Positions 14,223-23,627 of a stretch of 38,110 nucleotides of DNA are shown in pieces. This DNA is from Candidatus Poribacteria bacterium. Its GTDB lineage: Bacteria; Poribacteria; WGA-4E; WGA-3G. Where the stretch lies: positions 49,739 to 87,848 of the forward strand of contig JAGWBU010000004.1 of the NCBI GenBank assembly GCA_021295735.1, written 5' to 3'. Below the pieces are notes generated by a model. It did not search any database and was not told the DNA's origin. It saw only the letters and a program-made list of their open reading frames with translations. Positions within the stretch are counted from its first letter, which is position 1. The number at the start of each line of letters is the position of its first letter. The position numbers were made by a program, and so were the translations under genes.

Positions 14223-14762
14223 ATGAGAGACATTCGGGTCGCAAAACCTTATGCTCGCGCCTTATACGAAGCGGCATCTGAACAAAATGCGCTACTATCT
14301 ATTACCGCTGATATTGATAAGCTGCGAGAGCTGCTTGAACAGTCAGAGGAATTGACACAATTTATTAATTCGCCCCTGCTGTCCCCACAAGTTAAAAGCG
14401 ACACATTTCAGCAACTATTTACCGATAGTATGCATCCGCTGATGATTAATTTCTTTAAACTTCTCGCATTGAAACAACGTGAACGTTATCTTGTCGCAAT
14501 AATGGATGTCTTTTCTGCAATTGTTGATGAAGCTGCTGGTAGGGTTGTCGCAAAAGTGACAACAGCGGTACCAATTACACAAAGCCAAGATCGACAACTT
14601 GTCCAGCAATTAAGTGCATACTCAGGAAAACAGGTGAGGTTGGAAACTGAAACTGACGAACAGATTCAGGGCGGGTTTATTGTGCAGTTAGGTGACACCG
14701 TTTTTGATGCAAGTATCACCACACAACTCCAACGTTTGAAACGACAACTCGCAAAGGGGTAA
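14223..14762 (+). CDS. atpH: F1Fo ATP synthase subunit delta
   Basis: 179 residues. The N-terminal helical domain starts with VAKPYARALYEAA, the delta signature. The C-terminal domain has AAGRVVAKVTTAVP and then GGFIVQLGDTVFDASI, which matches the conserved end of the family. Delta sits on top of F1 and ties it to subunit b. A purine-rich AAAGGTG lies about a dozen bases before the ATG at 14223. It is followed by 149 noncoding bases with a hairpin repeat before atpA. Confidence 0.93.
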   Translation: MRDIRVAKPYARALYEAASEQNALLSITADIDKLRELLEQSEELTQFINSPLLSPQVKSDTFQQLFTDSMHPLMINFFKLLALKQRERYLVAIMDVFSAIVDEAAGRVVAKVTTAVPITQSQDRQLVQQLSAYSGKQVRLETETDEQIQGGFIVQLGDTVFDASITTQLQRLKRQLAKG

Positions 14763-14812
14763 TTAGCTGCGAAGTTTATTTAAAATCCATAATAAATTAA
14801 ATACTGTGGTAA

Positions 14813-14832
14813 GTGCGGTTTCCTAACCGCAC
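14813..14832. repeat. Hairpin repeat GTGCGGTT/AACCGCAC inside the atp cluster
   Basis: A perfect 8-bp stem with loop TCCT between atpH and atpA. It is nearly identical to the element at 3022-3043, which shows the repeat has dispersed into an operon. Confidence 0.6.
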
Positions 14833-14911
14833 CGAGTAAATGATGCTGTTCCTAATTTACAGGTTTCCCATCTGAATGAAAGACAATTGCGACCCCATAG
14901 AGGATTAAAAT

Positions 14912-16519
14912 ATGGCAAGAGAAGTCCGACCGGACGAAATATCGAATATATTAAAACAGCAGCTGCAACAGTTTGAACAAGATGTAGATGTCTATGACTC
15001 TGGTACTGTGCTGGAAGTCGGCGATGGTATCGCGCGGGTGCATGGGCTTGCCAACGCAATGGCAAGCGAGATGATTGAATTCCCGAACGATATTTACGGT
15101 ATCGCTTTTAACCTTGAAGAAGACAACGTCGGTTGTGTGCTGTTTGGCGAAGACCAACTTATACATGAAGGCGATACCGTTAAACGCACAGGTAGACTGC
15201 CAGAAGTTCCAGTCGGTGAGGCACTCCTTGGACGGATCGTTGACGCACTTGGAAATCCCATTGATGGCTTGGGGGACATTCAAACTGAACACAGACTCCC
15301 TGTGGAACAGAAAGGGTTAGGTATCGTTCAACGGCAACCAGTCGGTGAACCGCTCTATACAGGTTTAAAAGCTATTGACAGTTTGACACCGATCGGCAGA
15401 GGGCAACGAGAACTTATTATTGGTGACCGTCGAACTGGCAAAACTGCAATCGCAATAGACGCTATTCTGAGTCAAAAGAACACTGATGTTTACTGCATCT
15501 ATGTTGCTATCGGTCAAAAAGGGTCTACGCTGGCACAAGTGGCAAATACCCTTCGCGAACATAATGCGCTGGAATATACTACCATCGTTTCTGCCCCCGC
15601 AAGTGCACCATCACCGCTGCAATACCTCGCCCCTTACTCTGGCACATCAATGGCGGAATACTTCTGTCATAACGGTAAACACGCGCTTATCGTATACGAT
15701 GACCTGACAAAACATGCGTGGGCATACCGCCAGATGTCGCTGCTTTCACGTAGACCTCCCGGTCGTGAAGCGTATCCCGGTGATGTATTCTATCTACATT
15801 CACGTCTGTTAGAACGGGCTGCAAAACTCAGTGACGAATTGGGTGGTGGATCGCTCACTGCACTGCCGATTATTGAAATCTTTGAGGGTGATTTGACAAC
15901 TTACATCCCAACAAACGTTATCTCCATCACCGATGGGCAGATATACCTCACAACGGATCTGTTTAACCAAGGTGTGAGACCCGCAATTGATGTCGGGACG
16001 TCTGTTTCCCGCGTTGGAGGCGATGCTCAGGTCAAAGCGATGAAATCAGATGAGGTTGCAGGTACCCTAAAACTTGACCTCGCAAGTTTCCGAGAAGTTG
16101 CTGCCTTTGCGCAATTCGGATCGGATCTGGATGCGTCAACACAATCTCTGCTCCTGCGCGGCACACGGCTTGTAGAATTGCTGAAACAACCGCAATATCA
16201 ACCTATGCCTGTTGAGCGAGAAGTTGCCTCTATCTTCTGTGGCACAAACGGCTATTTAGACGATGTTCCTGAATCGGAAGTGGCACGGTTTGAATCTGAA
16301 TTCCTGCAATACCTTGACAGGAATCATGCAGAACTCCTCTCTGAAATCGCAGAAACCGGTTTGCTGAGTGATGAATTGCTTGAAACCTTGCACGCTGCAG
16401 CAAAGGCATTCAAGGAAAATTGGAGTGATACACCGACAGCGCAACCACAAATTGAGGAAGTGCCAGCAGTAGAGGACGCGGGCACAGAAGCAGAGGAAAC
16501 GCCGGCAGAAGGTGAATAA
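14912..16519 (+). CDS. atpA: F1Fo ATP synthase subunit alpha
   Basis: 535 residues. The N-terminal beta barrel is followed by the nucleotide-binding domain with P-loop [14 protein letters not shown]. The usual fourth residue of that motif is Gln, here Arg. [35 protein letters not shown] and the arginine-finger region [10 protein letters not shown] are all present. The last 25 residues are an acidic, Pro/Glu-rich extension beyond the normal end. GAGG precedes the ATG. The gene runs two bases short of atpG, so the two are translated together. Confidence 0.96.
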   Translation: MAREVRPDEISNILKQQLQQFEQDVDVYDSGTVLEVGDGIARVHGLANAMASEMIEFPNDIYGIAFNLEEDNVGCVLFGEDQLIHEGDTVKRTGRLPEVPVGEALLGRIVDALGNPIDGLGDIQTEHRLPVEQKGLGIVQRQPVGEPLYTGLKAIDSLTPIGRGQRELIIGDRRTGKTAIAIDAILSQKNTDVYCIYVAIGQKGSTLAQVANTLREHNALEYTTIVSAPASAPSPLQYLAPYSGTSMAEYFCHNGKHALIVYDDLTKHAWAYRQMSLLSRRPPGREAYPGDVFYLHSRLLERAAKLSDELGGGSLTALPIIEIFEGDLTTYIPTNVISITDGQIYLTTDLFNQGVRPAIDVGTSVSRVGGDAQVKAMKSDEVAGTLKLDLASFREVAAFAQFGSDLDASTQSLLLRGTRLVELLKQPQYQPMPVEREVASIFCGTNGYLDDVPESEVARFESEFLQYLDRNHAELLSEIAETGLLSDELLETLHAAAKAFKENWSDTPTAQPQIEEVPAVEDAGTEAEETPAEGE

Positions 16520-16521
16520 AA

Positions 16522-18859
<2,338 letters not shown>

Positions 18860-18991
18860 GGAAATCAATATCCCTTTTGTAGCGCAAACTGTTATTTTGT
18901 GCTATTATGTGACAACTTAGAGTATAAAAGCAAATTCCAAAACTCACCACGACATCGGTCTTGTCATCAAACAATTCTGTAGAGGTGACAC

Positions 18992-19405
18992 ATGAAACAC
19001 ACAACAAGCATTGAATTAGCAAATCAGAGAAACTTGATTTTAGCCGAGGCAGGCATTCTCAAGCCTGAAGAGGTCCGGCGCGTAACTGTTGATAACGCAA
19101 TCGTTGATACCGGTGCAACTCGATTGTCCTTACCTAAATCGCTTATTGAACAACTCGGTTTGACGCCCGTTGGTAGTCGGAAAGCCCGAATAACGAACGG
19201 CATTGTAGATAGGATTATCTATTCGGAAGTCAGATTTACAGTTTTGGAACGAAGCGGAACAATCGAAGTAACAGATGTGCCGAACAATGTGCCAGTCCTC
19301 GTAGGACACATGATTTTGGAGATGCTCGATCTCTGTTTAGATATCAAAAAAGGGTTAATCTATAATCCTGACCATGATGACGAATGGATTGAAGATCAAC
19401 TCTAA
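18992..19405 (+). CDS. Retropepsin-like aspartic protease (clan AA), inserted between atpD and atpC
   Basis: 137 residues. The active-site motif IVDTGATRLSLP has Asp39-Thr40-Gly41, and a second hydrophobic-Gly flap-type region lies at VLVGHMILEMLDLCLD. Size and motifs fit single-domain bacterial retropepsin-like proteins, which act as homodimers; the substrate is unknown. GAGGTGAC lies just before the ATG at 18992. The 132-base gap from atpD and its own ribosome-binding site suggest an inserted gene. Nothing in the sequence ties it to ATP synthase function. Confidence 0.75.
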   Translation: MKHTTSIELANQRNLILAEAGILKPEEVRRVTVDNAIVDTGATRLSLPKSLIEQLGLTPVGSRKARITNGIVDRIIYSEVRFTVLERSGTIEVTDVPNNVPVLVGHMILEMLDLCLDIKKGLIYNPDHDDEWIEDQL

Positions 19406-19447
19406 TACCATTCTGAATAATAATTTCTCATTACCAAAACCGCGTTT

Positions 19448-19472
19448 GTAGTCGCGCAATTCATTGCGCCTC
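19448..19472. repeat. GTAG-type hairpin repeat before atpC
   Basis: GTAGTC edge, then a perfect 7-bp stem GCGCAAT/ATTGCGC (19454-19460, 19463-19469) with a two-base centre. It lies 25 bases upstream of the atpC start and explains the false upstream start at 19464. Confidence 0.5.
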
Positions 19473-19496
19473 TTACATTCCTGGAACAATATAAAT

Positions 19497-19886
19497 ATGC
19501 AAAATAGAAGTTTTCACCTTGAAATACGCACACCAGAAAAACTGATTTATGAAGGCGATGTGACCAGCGTTAACGCGCCGGGAATTGAAGGCAACTTTCA
19601 GATTCTATATGGACACATCCCCTTCCTTACAGCATTAGACGTCGGTGAAATACGGGTCCAAGAATCGGGTACACCACGTTCAATGGCGACAAGCGGCGGC
19701 GTTTTTGAAGTGCTACGCACCGGTGTCACTACATTGGTTGAAACAGCAGAATGGGCATCGGATATTGATGTGTCGCGTGCCGAAAGTGCACTTGAACGTG
19801 CCCAAGAACAAGTGCTGAAGCGGCACTTGCCCGTGCACAAAATCGCATTAAAGTCGCGAGTAATTTGTAATACCATTTCTAATTGA
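19497..19886 (+). CDS. atpC: F1Fo ATP synthase subunit epsilon with frameshifted C-terminal helix
   Basis: The frame encodes 129 residues from ATG 19497. The N-terminal beta sandwich is intact (FHLEIRTPEKLIYEGDV, NFQILYGHIPFLTALDVGEI) and the first C-terminal helix begins normally (SRAESALERAQEQ). At about 19812-19813 the frame breaks. The frame used gives VLKRHLPVHKIALKSR and onward, while the frame starting at 19814 gives AEAALARAQNRIKVASN, the normal end of epsilon. Epsilon couples rotor to F1 and its C-terminal helices inhibit ATP hydrolysis; loss of the last helix is usually tolerated. The 3' end is repeated at 20777-20911 with the same break, which argues against a sequencing error. Confidence 0.88.
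   Translation: MQNRSFHLEIRTPEKLIYEGDVTSVNAPGIEGNFQILYGHIPFLTALDVGEIRVQESGTPRSMATSGGVFEVLRTGVTTLVETAEWASDIDVSRAESALERAQEQVLKRHLPVHKIALKSRVICNTISN
19733..19864 (+). repeat. Direct repeat copy 1 (3' end of atpC)
   Basis: These 132 bases recur at 20777-20911 with four substitutions and a 3-base insertion (CAC). The two copies bracket about 910 bases holding the nucleotidyltransferase gene pair. Confidence 0.9.
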
Positions 19887-19904
19887 ATACCTTTCAATGT
19901 GCAT

Positions 19905-19929
19905 GTAGCATAAACTTTTAGTTTGTGCC
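19905..19929. repeat. Hairpin repeat (AAACTTTTAGTTT type)
   Basis: GTAG edge, then AAACT, TTT and AGTTT with flanking pairs. It resembles the pair at 1074-1126 and lies in the first part of the segment between the two atpC direct repeats. Confidence 0.5.
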
Positions 19930-20022
19930 ACCGTGTCCCCTTTTAAAAAAGTTGTTCAGGTGATATTTATTTTCAGAAATGGTATAAGTATCACTTCGAT
20001 GCGTCCGTTTTACGCAAAAAAC

Positions 20023-20051
20023 TTGAGACAGGTTAGAATTTTCTGTATAAT
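20023..20051 (+). promoter_or_regulatory. Promoter of the nucleotidyltransferase gene pair
   Basis: TTGAGA at 20023-20028, a 17-base spacer and a consensus TATAAT at 20046-20051, 22 bases before the ATG. The short leader and strong match suggest the cassette is transcribed independently of the atp cluster. Confidence 0.6.
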
Positions 20052-20073
20052 TAACCATAAGAAGATTTAATTG

Positions 20074-20514
20074 ATGGCTCTTCCCAATTTGAACCATGCT
20101 GGTGAATTACCTATAGGAATACATCAAGCGACGATAGATGAGGTAATTGCTCAATTTGGGAGTGGAACATTACAGCGAGAAATTGTGACTGCGCGTTTGC
20201 AAAGAATCTATCAAATTGCTAAAGATACAGGAAATCTTCAGCAATTGATTATTTTTGGGAGTTATATTACAGCGAAGCCTGAACCTAATGATGTGGACGT
20301 TGTAATCATCTTTAATGACGATTTCGACCTAACAGTCTGCAGCGAGGAAGTGAAACGGCTTTTGAACCATCAACAGGCAGAAAATGAATTCGGAGCCAGT
20401 ATTTTTTGGATCCGTCCGTCCTTACTGTTGTTTGAAACACTTGACGAGTTTATTGAAAGTTGGCAAATCAAACGGGATGGAACGCGACGCGGTATCATAG
20501 AGGTAAGAAAATGA
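20074..20514 (+). CDS. Nucleotidyltransferase-like protein (DUF6932-type, possible toxin-antitoxin component)
   Basis: 146 residues from ATG 20074 (a TTG at 20071 is less likely). The polymerase-beta-type nucleotidyltransferase motif is clear: LIIFGSYITAKPEPNDVDVV, with Gly62-Ser63 and the acidic pair Asp73 and Asp75. The N-terminus (ALPNLNHAGELPIGIHQAT) is what I recall of the DUF6932 family. Relatives in the MNT family modify partner proteins or RNA, often as the antitoxin side of MNT-HEPN pairs. The stop overlaps the next start by four bases (ATGA), so the two form a translationally coupled pair. The pair lies between the two atpC repeats. Confidence 0.7.
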   Translation: MALPNLNHAGELPIGIHQATIDEVIAQFGSGTLQREIVTARLQRIYQIAKDTGNLQQLIIFGSYITAKPEPNDVDVVIIFNDDFDLTVCSEEVKRLLNHQQAENEFGASIFWIRPSLLLFETLDEFIESWQIKRDGTRRGIIEVRK

Positions 20515-20759
20515 TTCACAATGACAAAGAACTCAAAGCAAGTCAGCAACGCATAGCGTATTTTCAAAACTTGCTCTTACAACTGCGAGTTAAGGCAACA
20601 CCTGAAGAATTTTCGCTCATCTCAACTGGATATCGGACAGAGATTCTGAAAATGCAAGATGAAGTACTTGAATACCTGACTCGACATTCATGTGAACCAA
20701 TACCGGTGAAAGTAACTTCTGCGGAGGCATCAGATACTTCAAGTGACAGGAAACAATAA
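20511..20759 (+). CDS. Small helical partner of the nucleotidyltransferase
   Basis: 82 residues from ATG 20511; the start overlaps the previous stop as ATGA, and AGAGG lies about ten bases upstream. It is predicted to be helical and charged, with a coiled-coil-like middle (ELKASQQRIAYFQNLLLQLR, then EILKMQDEVLEYLTRH) and a Ser/Asp-rich tail. The upstream open frame from 20460 is not used. I recall similar small proteins next to DUF6932 genes; a toxin-antitoxin relation is an inference from size, overlap and context only. Confidence 0.65.
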   Translation: MIHNDKELKASQQRIAYFQNLLLQLRVKATPEEFSLISTGYRTEILKMQDEVLEYLTRHSCEPIPVKVTSAEASDTSSDRKQ

Positions 20760-20761
20760 TT

Positions 20762-20787
20762 TTTCAACCAGTTCCTATTGGTTGAAA
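20762..20787. promoter_or_regulatory. Hairpin at the cassette / repeat-copy-2 junction
   Basis: A perfect 9-bp inverted repeat TTTCAACCA/TGGTTGAAA (20762-20770, 20779-20787) starting three bases after the small partner gene and spanning the border of direct repeat copy 2. It could end the cassette transcript or mark the junction. No T-run follows. Confidence 0.45.
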
Positions 20788-20911
20788 CAGCAGAATGGGC
20801 ATCGGATATTGATGTGTCGCGTGCCGAAAGTGCACTTGAACGTGCCCAAGAACAACACGTGCTGAAGCGGCACTCGCCCGTGCACAAAATCGGATTAAGG
20901 TTGCGAGTAAT
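20777..20911 (+). pseudogene. Direct repeat copy 2: orphan 3' end of atpC
   Basis: 135 bases about 97% identical to 19733-19864, coding in one frame for TAEWASDIDVSRAESALERA of epsilon and, after the same frame break as in atpC, for AEAALARAQNRIKVASNA and a TGA stop. There is no start codon and no N-terminal part. It looks like the original end of atpC displaced downstream by the cassette, or a copy made during its insertion. Confidence 0.85.
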
Positions 20912-20931
20912 GCGTGACTGATATTTTCCCT

Positions 20932-21651
20932 TTATAGGTCTCGATCTAATGAATTATATGTTTGTCTGGCGGTATCTACTATCCACGGTTGGCTAAAGAT
21001 TTCTTCCCAATAATCTTCTAAAAACTCTATCACTAAATTTTCACCTAAGTCTTTTCCCTCAAATAATAAAGTGTATTTTATTGTAAGTTTCTCAAGCCAA
21101 TCTATACATGCGTCTAAATCGTTGAAGGTTGGTATTGTTTTTGGTGCTTTTTTATCGTAGTGGGCAACCCTTTTGTCTGCAAAATCCTCCAGTTTGCAAC
21201 TGTGTTTTTTCAACTCATCCAGATCTTGTTGAACCATGATAGGATCAATATGATTATAATTTGTACATCCTCCCGAAAAATGGCGATCGAAAGTCTTATT
21301 TCCTATATATTCCGTTTTACTTTCTTCTATATTTTTCATACCTATTCGATACATATTCACGAATCGCTCTCGTGAGAGCACGCCAGGATCCATTATCATT
21401 TCTTTCAGTAATCTAACGAATGATATGCTCTGTCTATCACTCTTGATTTGCCTGCGAACCGCAATTACCCCGTAGTCAGAGTAGATTTGTCCGATAAACC
21501 AATTAAATGAACATGGTTCCTGAATATTTGGGTTGTCATCAATCATTTTCTGAATTTCCCAAAAAATGTGTTTGTTAGTGACCAATTCTTCAATTTCCCA
21601 ATGGATTTCATCAGCAAGCCAGCGTTTCCATTTTTCAAATTTTTGATCCAT
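20932..21651 (-). CDS. HEPN/AbiU2-like protein (tentative)
   Basis: 239 residues, mostly helical, from an ATG at 21651 with AAAAGGAG eight bases upstream on the minus strand. The middle (VIAVRRQIKSDRQSISFVRL, then VLSRERFV) and the later DKRVAHYDKK resemble HEPN_AbiU2-type proteins, a family linked to abortive infection. I do not see a clean Rx4-6H RNase motif, so activity is uncertain. A perfect palindrome sits just before the ribosome-binding site. The gene runs toward the nucleotidyltransferase cassette, tail to tail. MNT and HEPN proteins often form toxin-antitoxin pairs, but here they are in opposite orientation. Confidence 0.5.
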   Translation of the reverse strand: MDQKFEKWKRWLADEIHWEIEELVTNKHIFWEIQKMIDDNPNIQEPCSFNWFIGQIYSDYGVIAVRRQIKSDRQSISFVRLLKEMIMDPGVLSRERFVNMYRIGMKNIEESKTEYIGNKTFDRHFSGGCTNYNHIDPIMVQQDLDELKKHSCKLEDFADKRVAHYDKKAPKTIPTFNDLDACIDWLEKLTIKYTLLFEGKDLGENLVIEFLEDYWEEIFSQPWIVDTARQTYNSLDRDL

Positions 21652-21669
21652 ATTAATTTCTCCTTTTAA

Positions 21670-21688
21670 GTTATCTGTTTTAGATAAC
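21670..21688. promoter_or_regulatory. Palindrome GTTATCT-AGATAAC before the HEPN-like gene
   Basis: A perfect 7-bp inverted repeat with a 5-base centre, immediately upstream of the ribosome-binding site (about 21659-21666) of the minus-strand gene. It could be an operator for autoregulation or an RNA hairpin that affects translation. Confidence 0.5.
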
Positions 21689-21772
21689 TACACACAGAAA
21701 ATGTTTATTTATTGTAGTGGTTACAATTAATGATATAACTTGATCGACAGAGTGCTTATAAAGTGTTTCTAC

Positions 21773-22921
21773 TCACTCATTGAGGATACGCAACGCATCC
21801 TTAACTTTAGTTTTGAGATTTGCATCACCCGCTTTTATAGCAAACCGTAAAGCAGTGCGAAGATCTTGCTTCGCTTCCAGTGTCCGATCTAAAAGAGCCT
21901 TTGTAACTCCCCGACCAGCGTATGCCTTGGCATAATCAGGTTTTAGTCTGATAGTGATGTCAAAATCAGTAATAGCAGCAGCATATTGTCCCAGCTTGAA
22001 CTTCACATTTCCGCGATCGTAGTAAGCAATGGCATAATCAGGTTTAAGCCTAATAGCCTTCGTATAATCTGCAATGGCACCTGCATTATCACCCCACACA
22101 TGCTTCACATATCCCCGAACGTGGTATGCTTCAACATAATCTGGTTTAAGTAAGATTGCCCTTGTACAGTCTAAGATGGCACCCCAATAATTGCCCAACT
22201 CGTACTTTACAAATCCCCATTGTAAGTAGGTATCCGCAGATATAGATTGTTTTCCTTGCGATAAAGGTTTTGCTGGGTTCTTCTGCTCCAGTAGTGCCTT
22301 GAGATATTTTGATGGAATCGCAAAATTGAGATTCTGTGCATCCAAGGCAGGGTGTCCAGCAACGGAGACTCCAATAACTTCACCTTTACGGTTTAGCACG
22401 GGTCCACCACTACTCCCGGGAGAAATCGGCGCAGTCATCTGCAGCCGTTCTTTCGTGAGTTTATCTCGGCGGCTACTGATAATACCATCCGAAAACGTCC
22501 CTTCCAAACCTTTCGGGTTACCAGCAACGTAAACCGTCTCACCAATCCGAACTTTATCACTATCTCCAAGAGAAAGCGGTTTGATACCAAACGCCGTTAC
22601 CTTTAGCAGTGCAAGGTCATTTGTCTTGTCAGTTGCTGTAACGCCTTCAATATTGTATGTGGTGTTCTTACCAACCAACTTTGCAGTGCCTTTTGCTGCA
22701 CCTTCAATCACGTGGTAGTTGGTTGCAATAATGTTGAATTTCACAAAGAATCCGCTACCGATGCCCAAGGTTTTGCCATTTTTATCCTTCATCTCTAAGT
22801 ATACCGTCGCTGCTAACGCTTTTTCGGCAATATCTTCGGCAGGCAGGGTGGTTTGCGCAGGTGCGGTGTTTATTATGCAAAAGAGGAGGAGTGCTATAAT
22901 GGTGGTTTGGGGAACGGCCAC
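21773..22921 (-). CDS. Trypsin-like (HtrA/DegP-type) serine protease with TPR repeats
   Basis: 382 residues in the open frame. A hydrophobic signal segment ends near APAQ (residue 23). The catalytic triad is His70 (ATNYHVIEG), Asp102 (NDLALLKV) and Ser171 (SPGSSGGPV). At least three TPRs follow (about residues 228-335, with WGAILDCTRAILLKPDY, AIADYTKAIRLKPDYA and related). No PDZ domain is seen. It is probably a periplasmic quality-control protease with a TPR docking region. The start is odd: GTG 22921 has no ribosome-binding site and gives an uncharged leader, while an ATG at 22944 with AAGGAAG before it gives MKHKDKLLWP but in another frame. A frameshift near the 5' end is likely. Confidence 0.8.
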   Translation of the reverse strand: MAVPQTTIIALLLFCIINTAPAQTTLPAEDIAEKALAATVYLEMKDKNGKTLGIGSGFFVKFNIIATNYHVIEGAAKGTAKLVGKNTTYNIEGVTATDKTNDLALLKVTAFGIKPLSLGDSDKVRIGETVYVAGNPKGLEGTFSDGIISSRRDKLTKERLQMTAPISPGSSGGPVLNRKGEVIGVSVAGHPALDAQNLNFAIPSKYLKALLEQKNPAKPLSQGKQSISADTYLQWGFVKYELGNYWGAILDCTRAILLKPDYVEAYHVRGYVKHVWGDNAGAIADYTKAIRLKPDYAIAYYDRGNVKFKLGQYAAAITDFDITIRLKPDYAKAYAGRGVTKALLDRTLEAKQDLRTALRFAIKAGDANLKTKVKDALRILNE

Positions 22922-23019
22922 AATAATTTATCTTTGTGTTTCATATATGCTTCCTTAAGATAATCTATAGGATGTCAATGTTGGAGAAAGTTGTGCATCA
23001 ACCCAAAACTTCATTTGGT

Positions 23020-23385
23020 TTAAATGTTATACTTGTCCTGATTTTGCCTTGTCACAGTTTGTTCTATACTTACGCTTACAACTTCGCCCTTCTTAAGAGT
23101 TTTCAACACAACATTCACCTGAGGAATCAACGGGGCAAGATTTGTGTATCGGTTACTCTCGGCATGCAACAATACAATGCCTATTTGAATTTTTTCCAAG
23201 TTTTGCTGATACAAAAACCCTTTGTCCATTGTGATAAAGGCATCAAACTCAACCGAAGCTTTTTGCAAGAGTTCTCCATTTTTTATACCGTTCCACCCCC
23301 GATATCCAACTGTGACAACTTCAATTGGGGCGGCGAAAAGTTGTCTCAGTCTGTGAGGTAGATGCTCATCAAGCAACACGCGCAT
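23020..23385 (-). CDS. DUF5615-family PIN-like toxin
   Basis: 121 residues. The N-terminus LLDEHLPHRL carries the acidic pair Asp6-Glu7 and the middle has ITMDKGFLYQQN with Asp54, the acidic positions expected in the DUF5615 branch of PIN-like nucleases (mVapC-type). These proteins are usually RNases paired with DUF433 antitoxins. The ATG overlaps the stop of the upstream DUF433 gene by one base, so they are co-translated. Promoter candidate at 23628-23656 on the minus strand. Confidence 0.8.
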   Translation of the reverse strand: MRVLLDEHLPHRLRQLFAAPIEVVTVGYRGWNGIKNGELLQKASVEFDAFITMDKGFLYQQNLEKIQIGIVLLHAESNRYTNLAPLIPQVNVVLKTLKKGEVVSVSIEQTVTRQNQDKYNI

Positions 23386-23558
23386 TAGCGAACTCCAGAG
23401 TCATCTGCGACTGTCGGGAAATCATCAAGGAATATATCAAGTGAGTCGCCTGCAACAAGGTGTTGAATCAGGCTTTCAACCGGCACGCGAGTGCCAGCAA
23501 AAACCAAGGTGCCGTGCATCACACTTAGATCTTGGGAGACAATTTGTTCTTTCTTCAT
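23385..23558 (-). CDS. DUF433-family antitoxin, shortened
   Basis: 57 residues from ATG at 23558 with AAGGAAGAGA just upstream on the minus strand. The DUF433 core is clear: MHGTLVFAGTRVPVESLIQH, then LVAGDSLDIFLDDFPTV. Members normally go on for another helix of about 20 residues (a REQ-type helix after the FPTV segment); here the protein ends at ADDSGVR. DUF433 proteins are winged-helix antitoxins that neutralise DUF5615 toxins and repress their operon. It overlaps the toxin start (TAATG). Confidence 0.75.
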   Translation of the reverse strand: MKKEQIVSQDLSVMHGTLVFAGTRVPVESLIQHLVAGDSLDIFLDDFPTVADDSGVR

Positions 23559-23627
23559 CTTATGTTCTCTTCCTTATACGTTTTCGGAGGATAGTTTGTC
23601 CTGCAGATTGAACATTTTGTTAACAAT

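Larger units (their letters stand above)
19405..19985. repeat. Inverted repeats ATACCATTTCTGAA around atpC
   Basis: ATACCATT-CTGAA at 19405-19417 (one base missing) matches the reverse complement of 19972-19985. A third partial copy, ATACCATTTCT, is at 19870-19880 and pairs with 19975-19985. The copies bracket atpC and, more closely, the 115-base segment just after it that holds a hairpin repeat. Confidence 0.5.

Noticed and set aside
19887..20073. Possible extra gene between atpC and the nucleotidyltransferase
   Set aside because: Only hairpin and inverted repeats and a promoter are seen; no frame with a start and a credible protein.
20460..20510. Earlier start for the small partner gene
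   Set aside because: It would overlap the nucleotidyltransferase by more than 50 bases without a ribosome-binding site. The ATGA overlap at 20511 is the normal coupled arrangement.
22936..23361. Plus-strand 141-residue open frame
   Set aside because: It is the antisense of the DUF5615 toxin gene, whose family motifs are clear on the minus strand.
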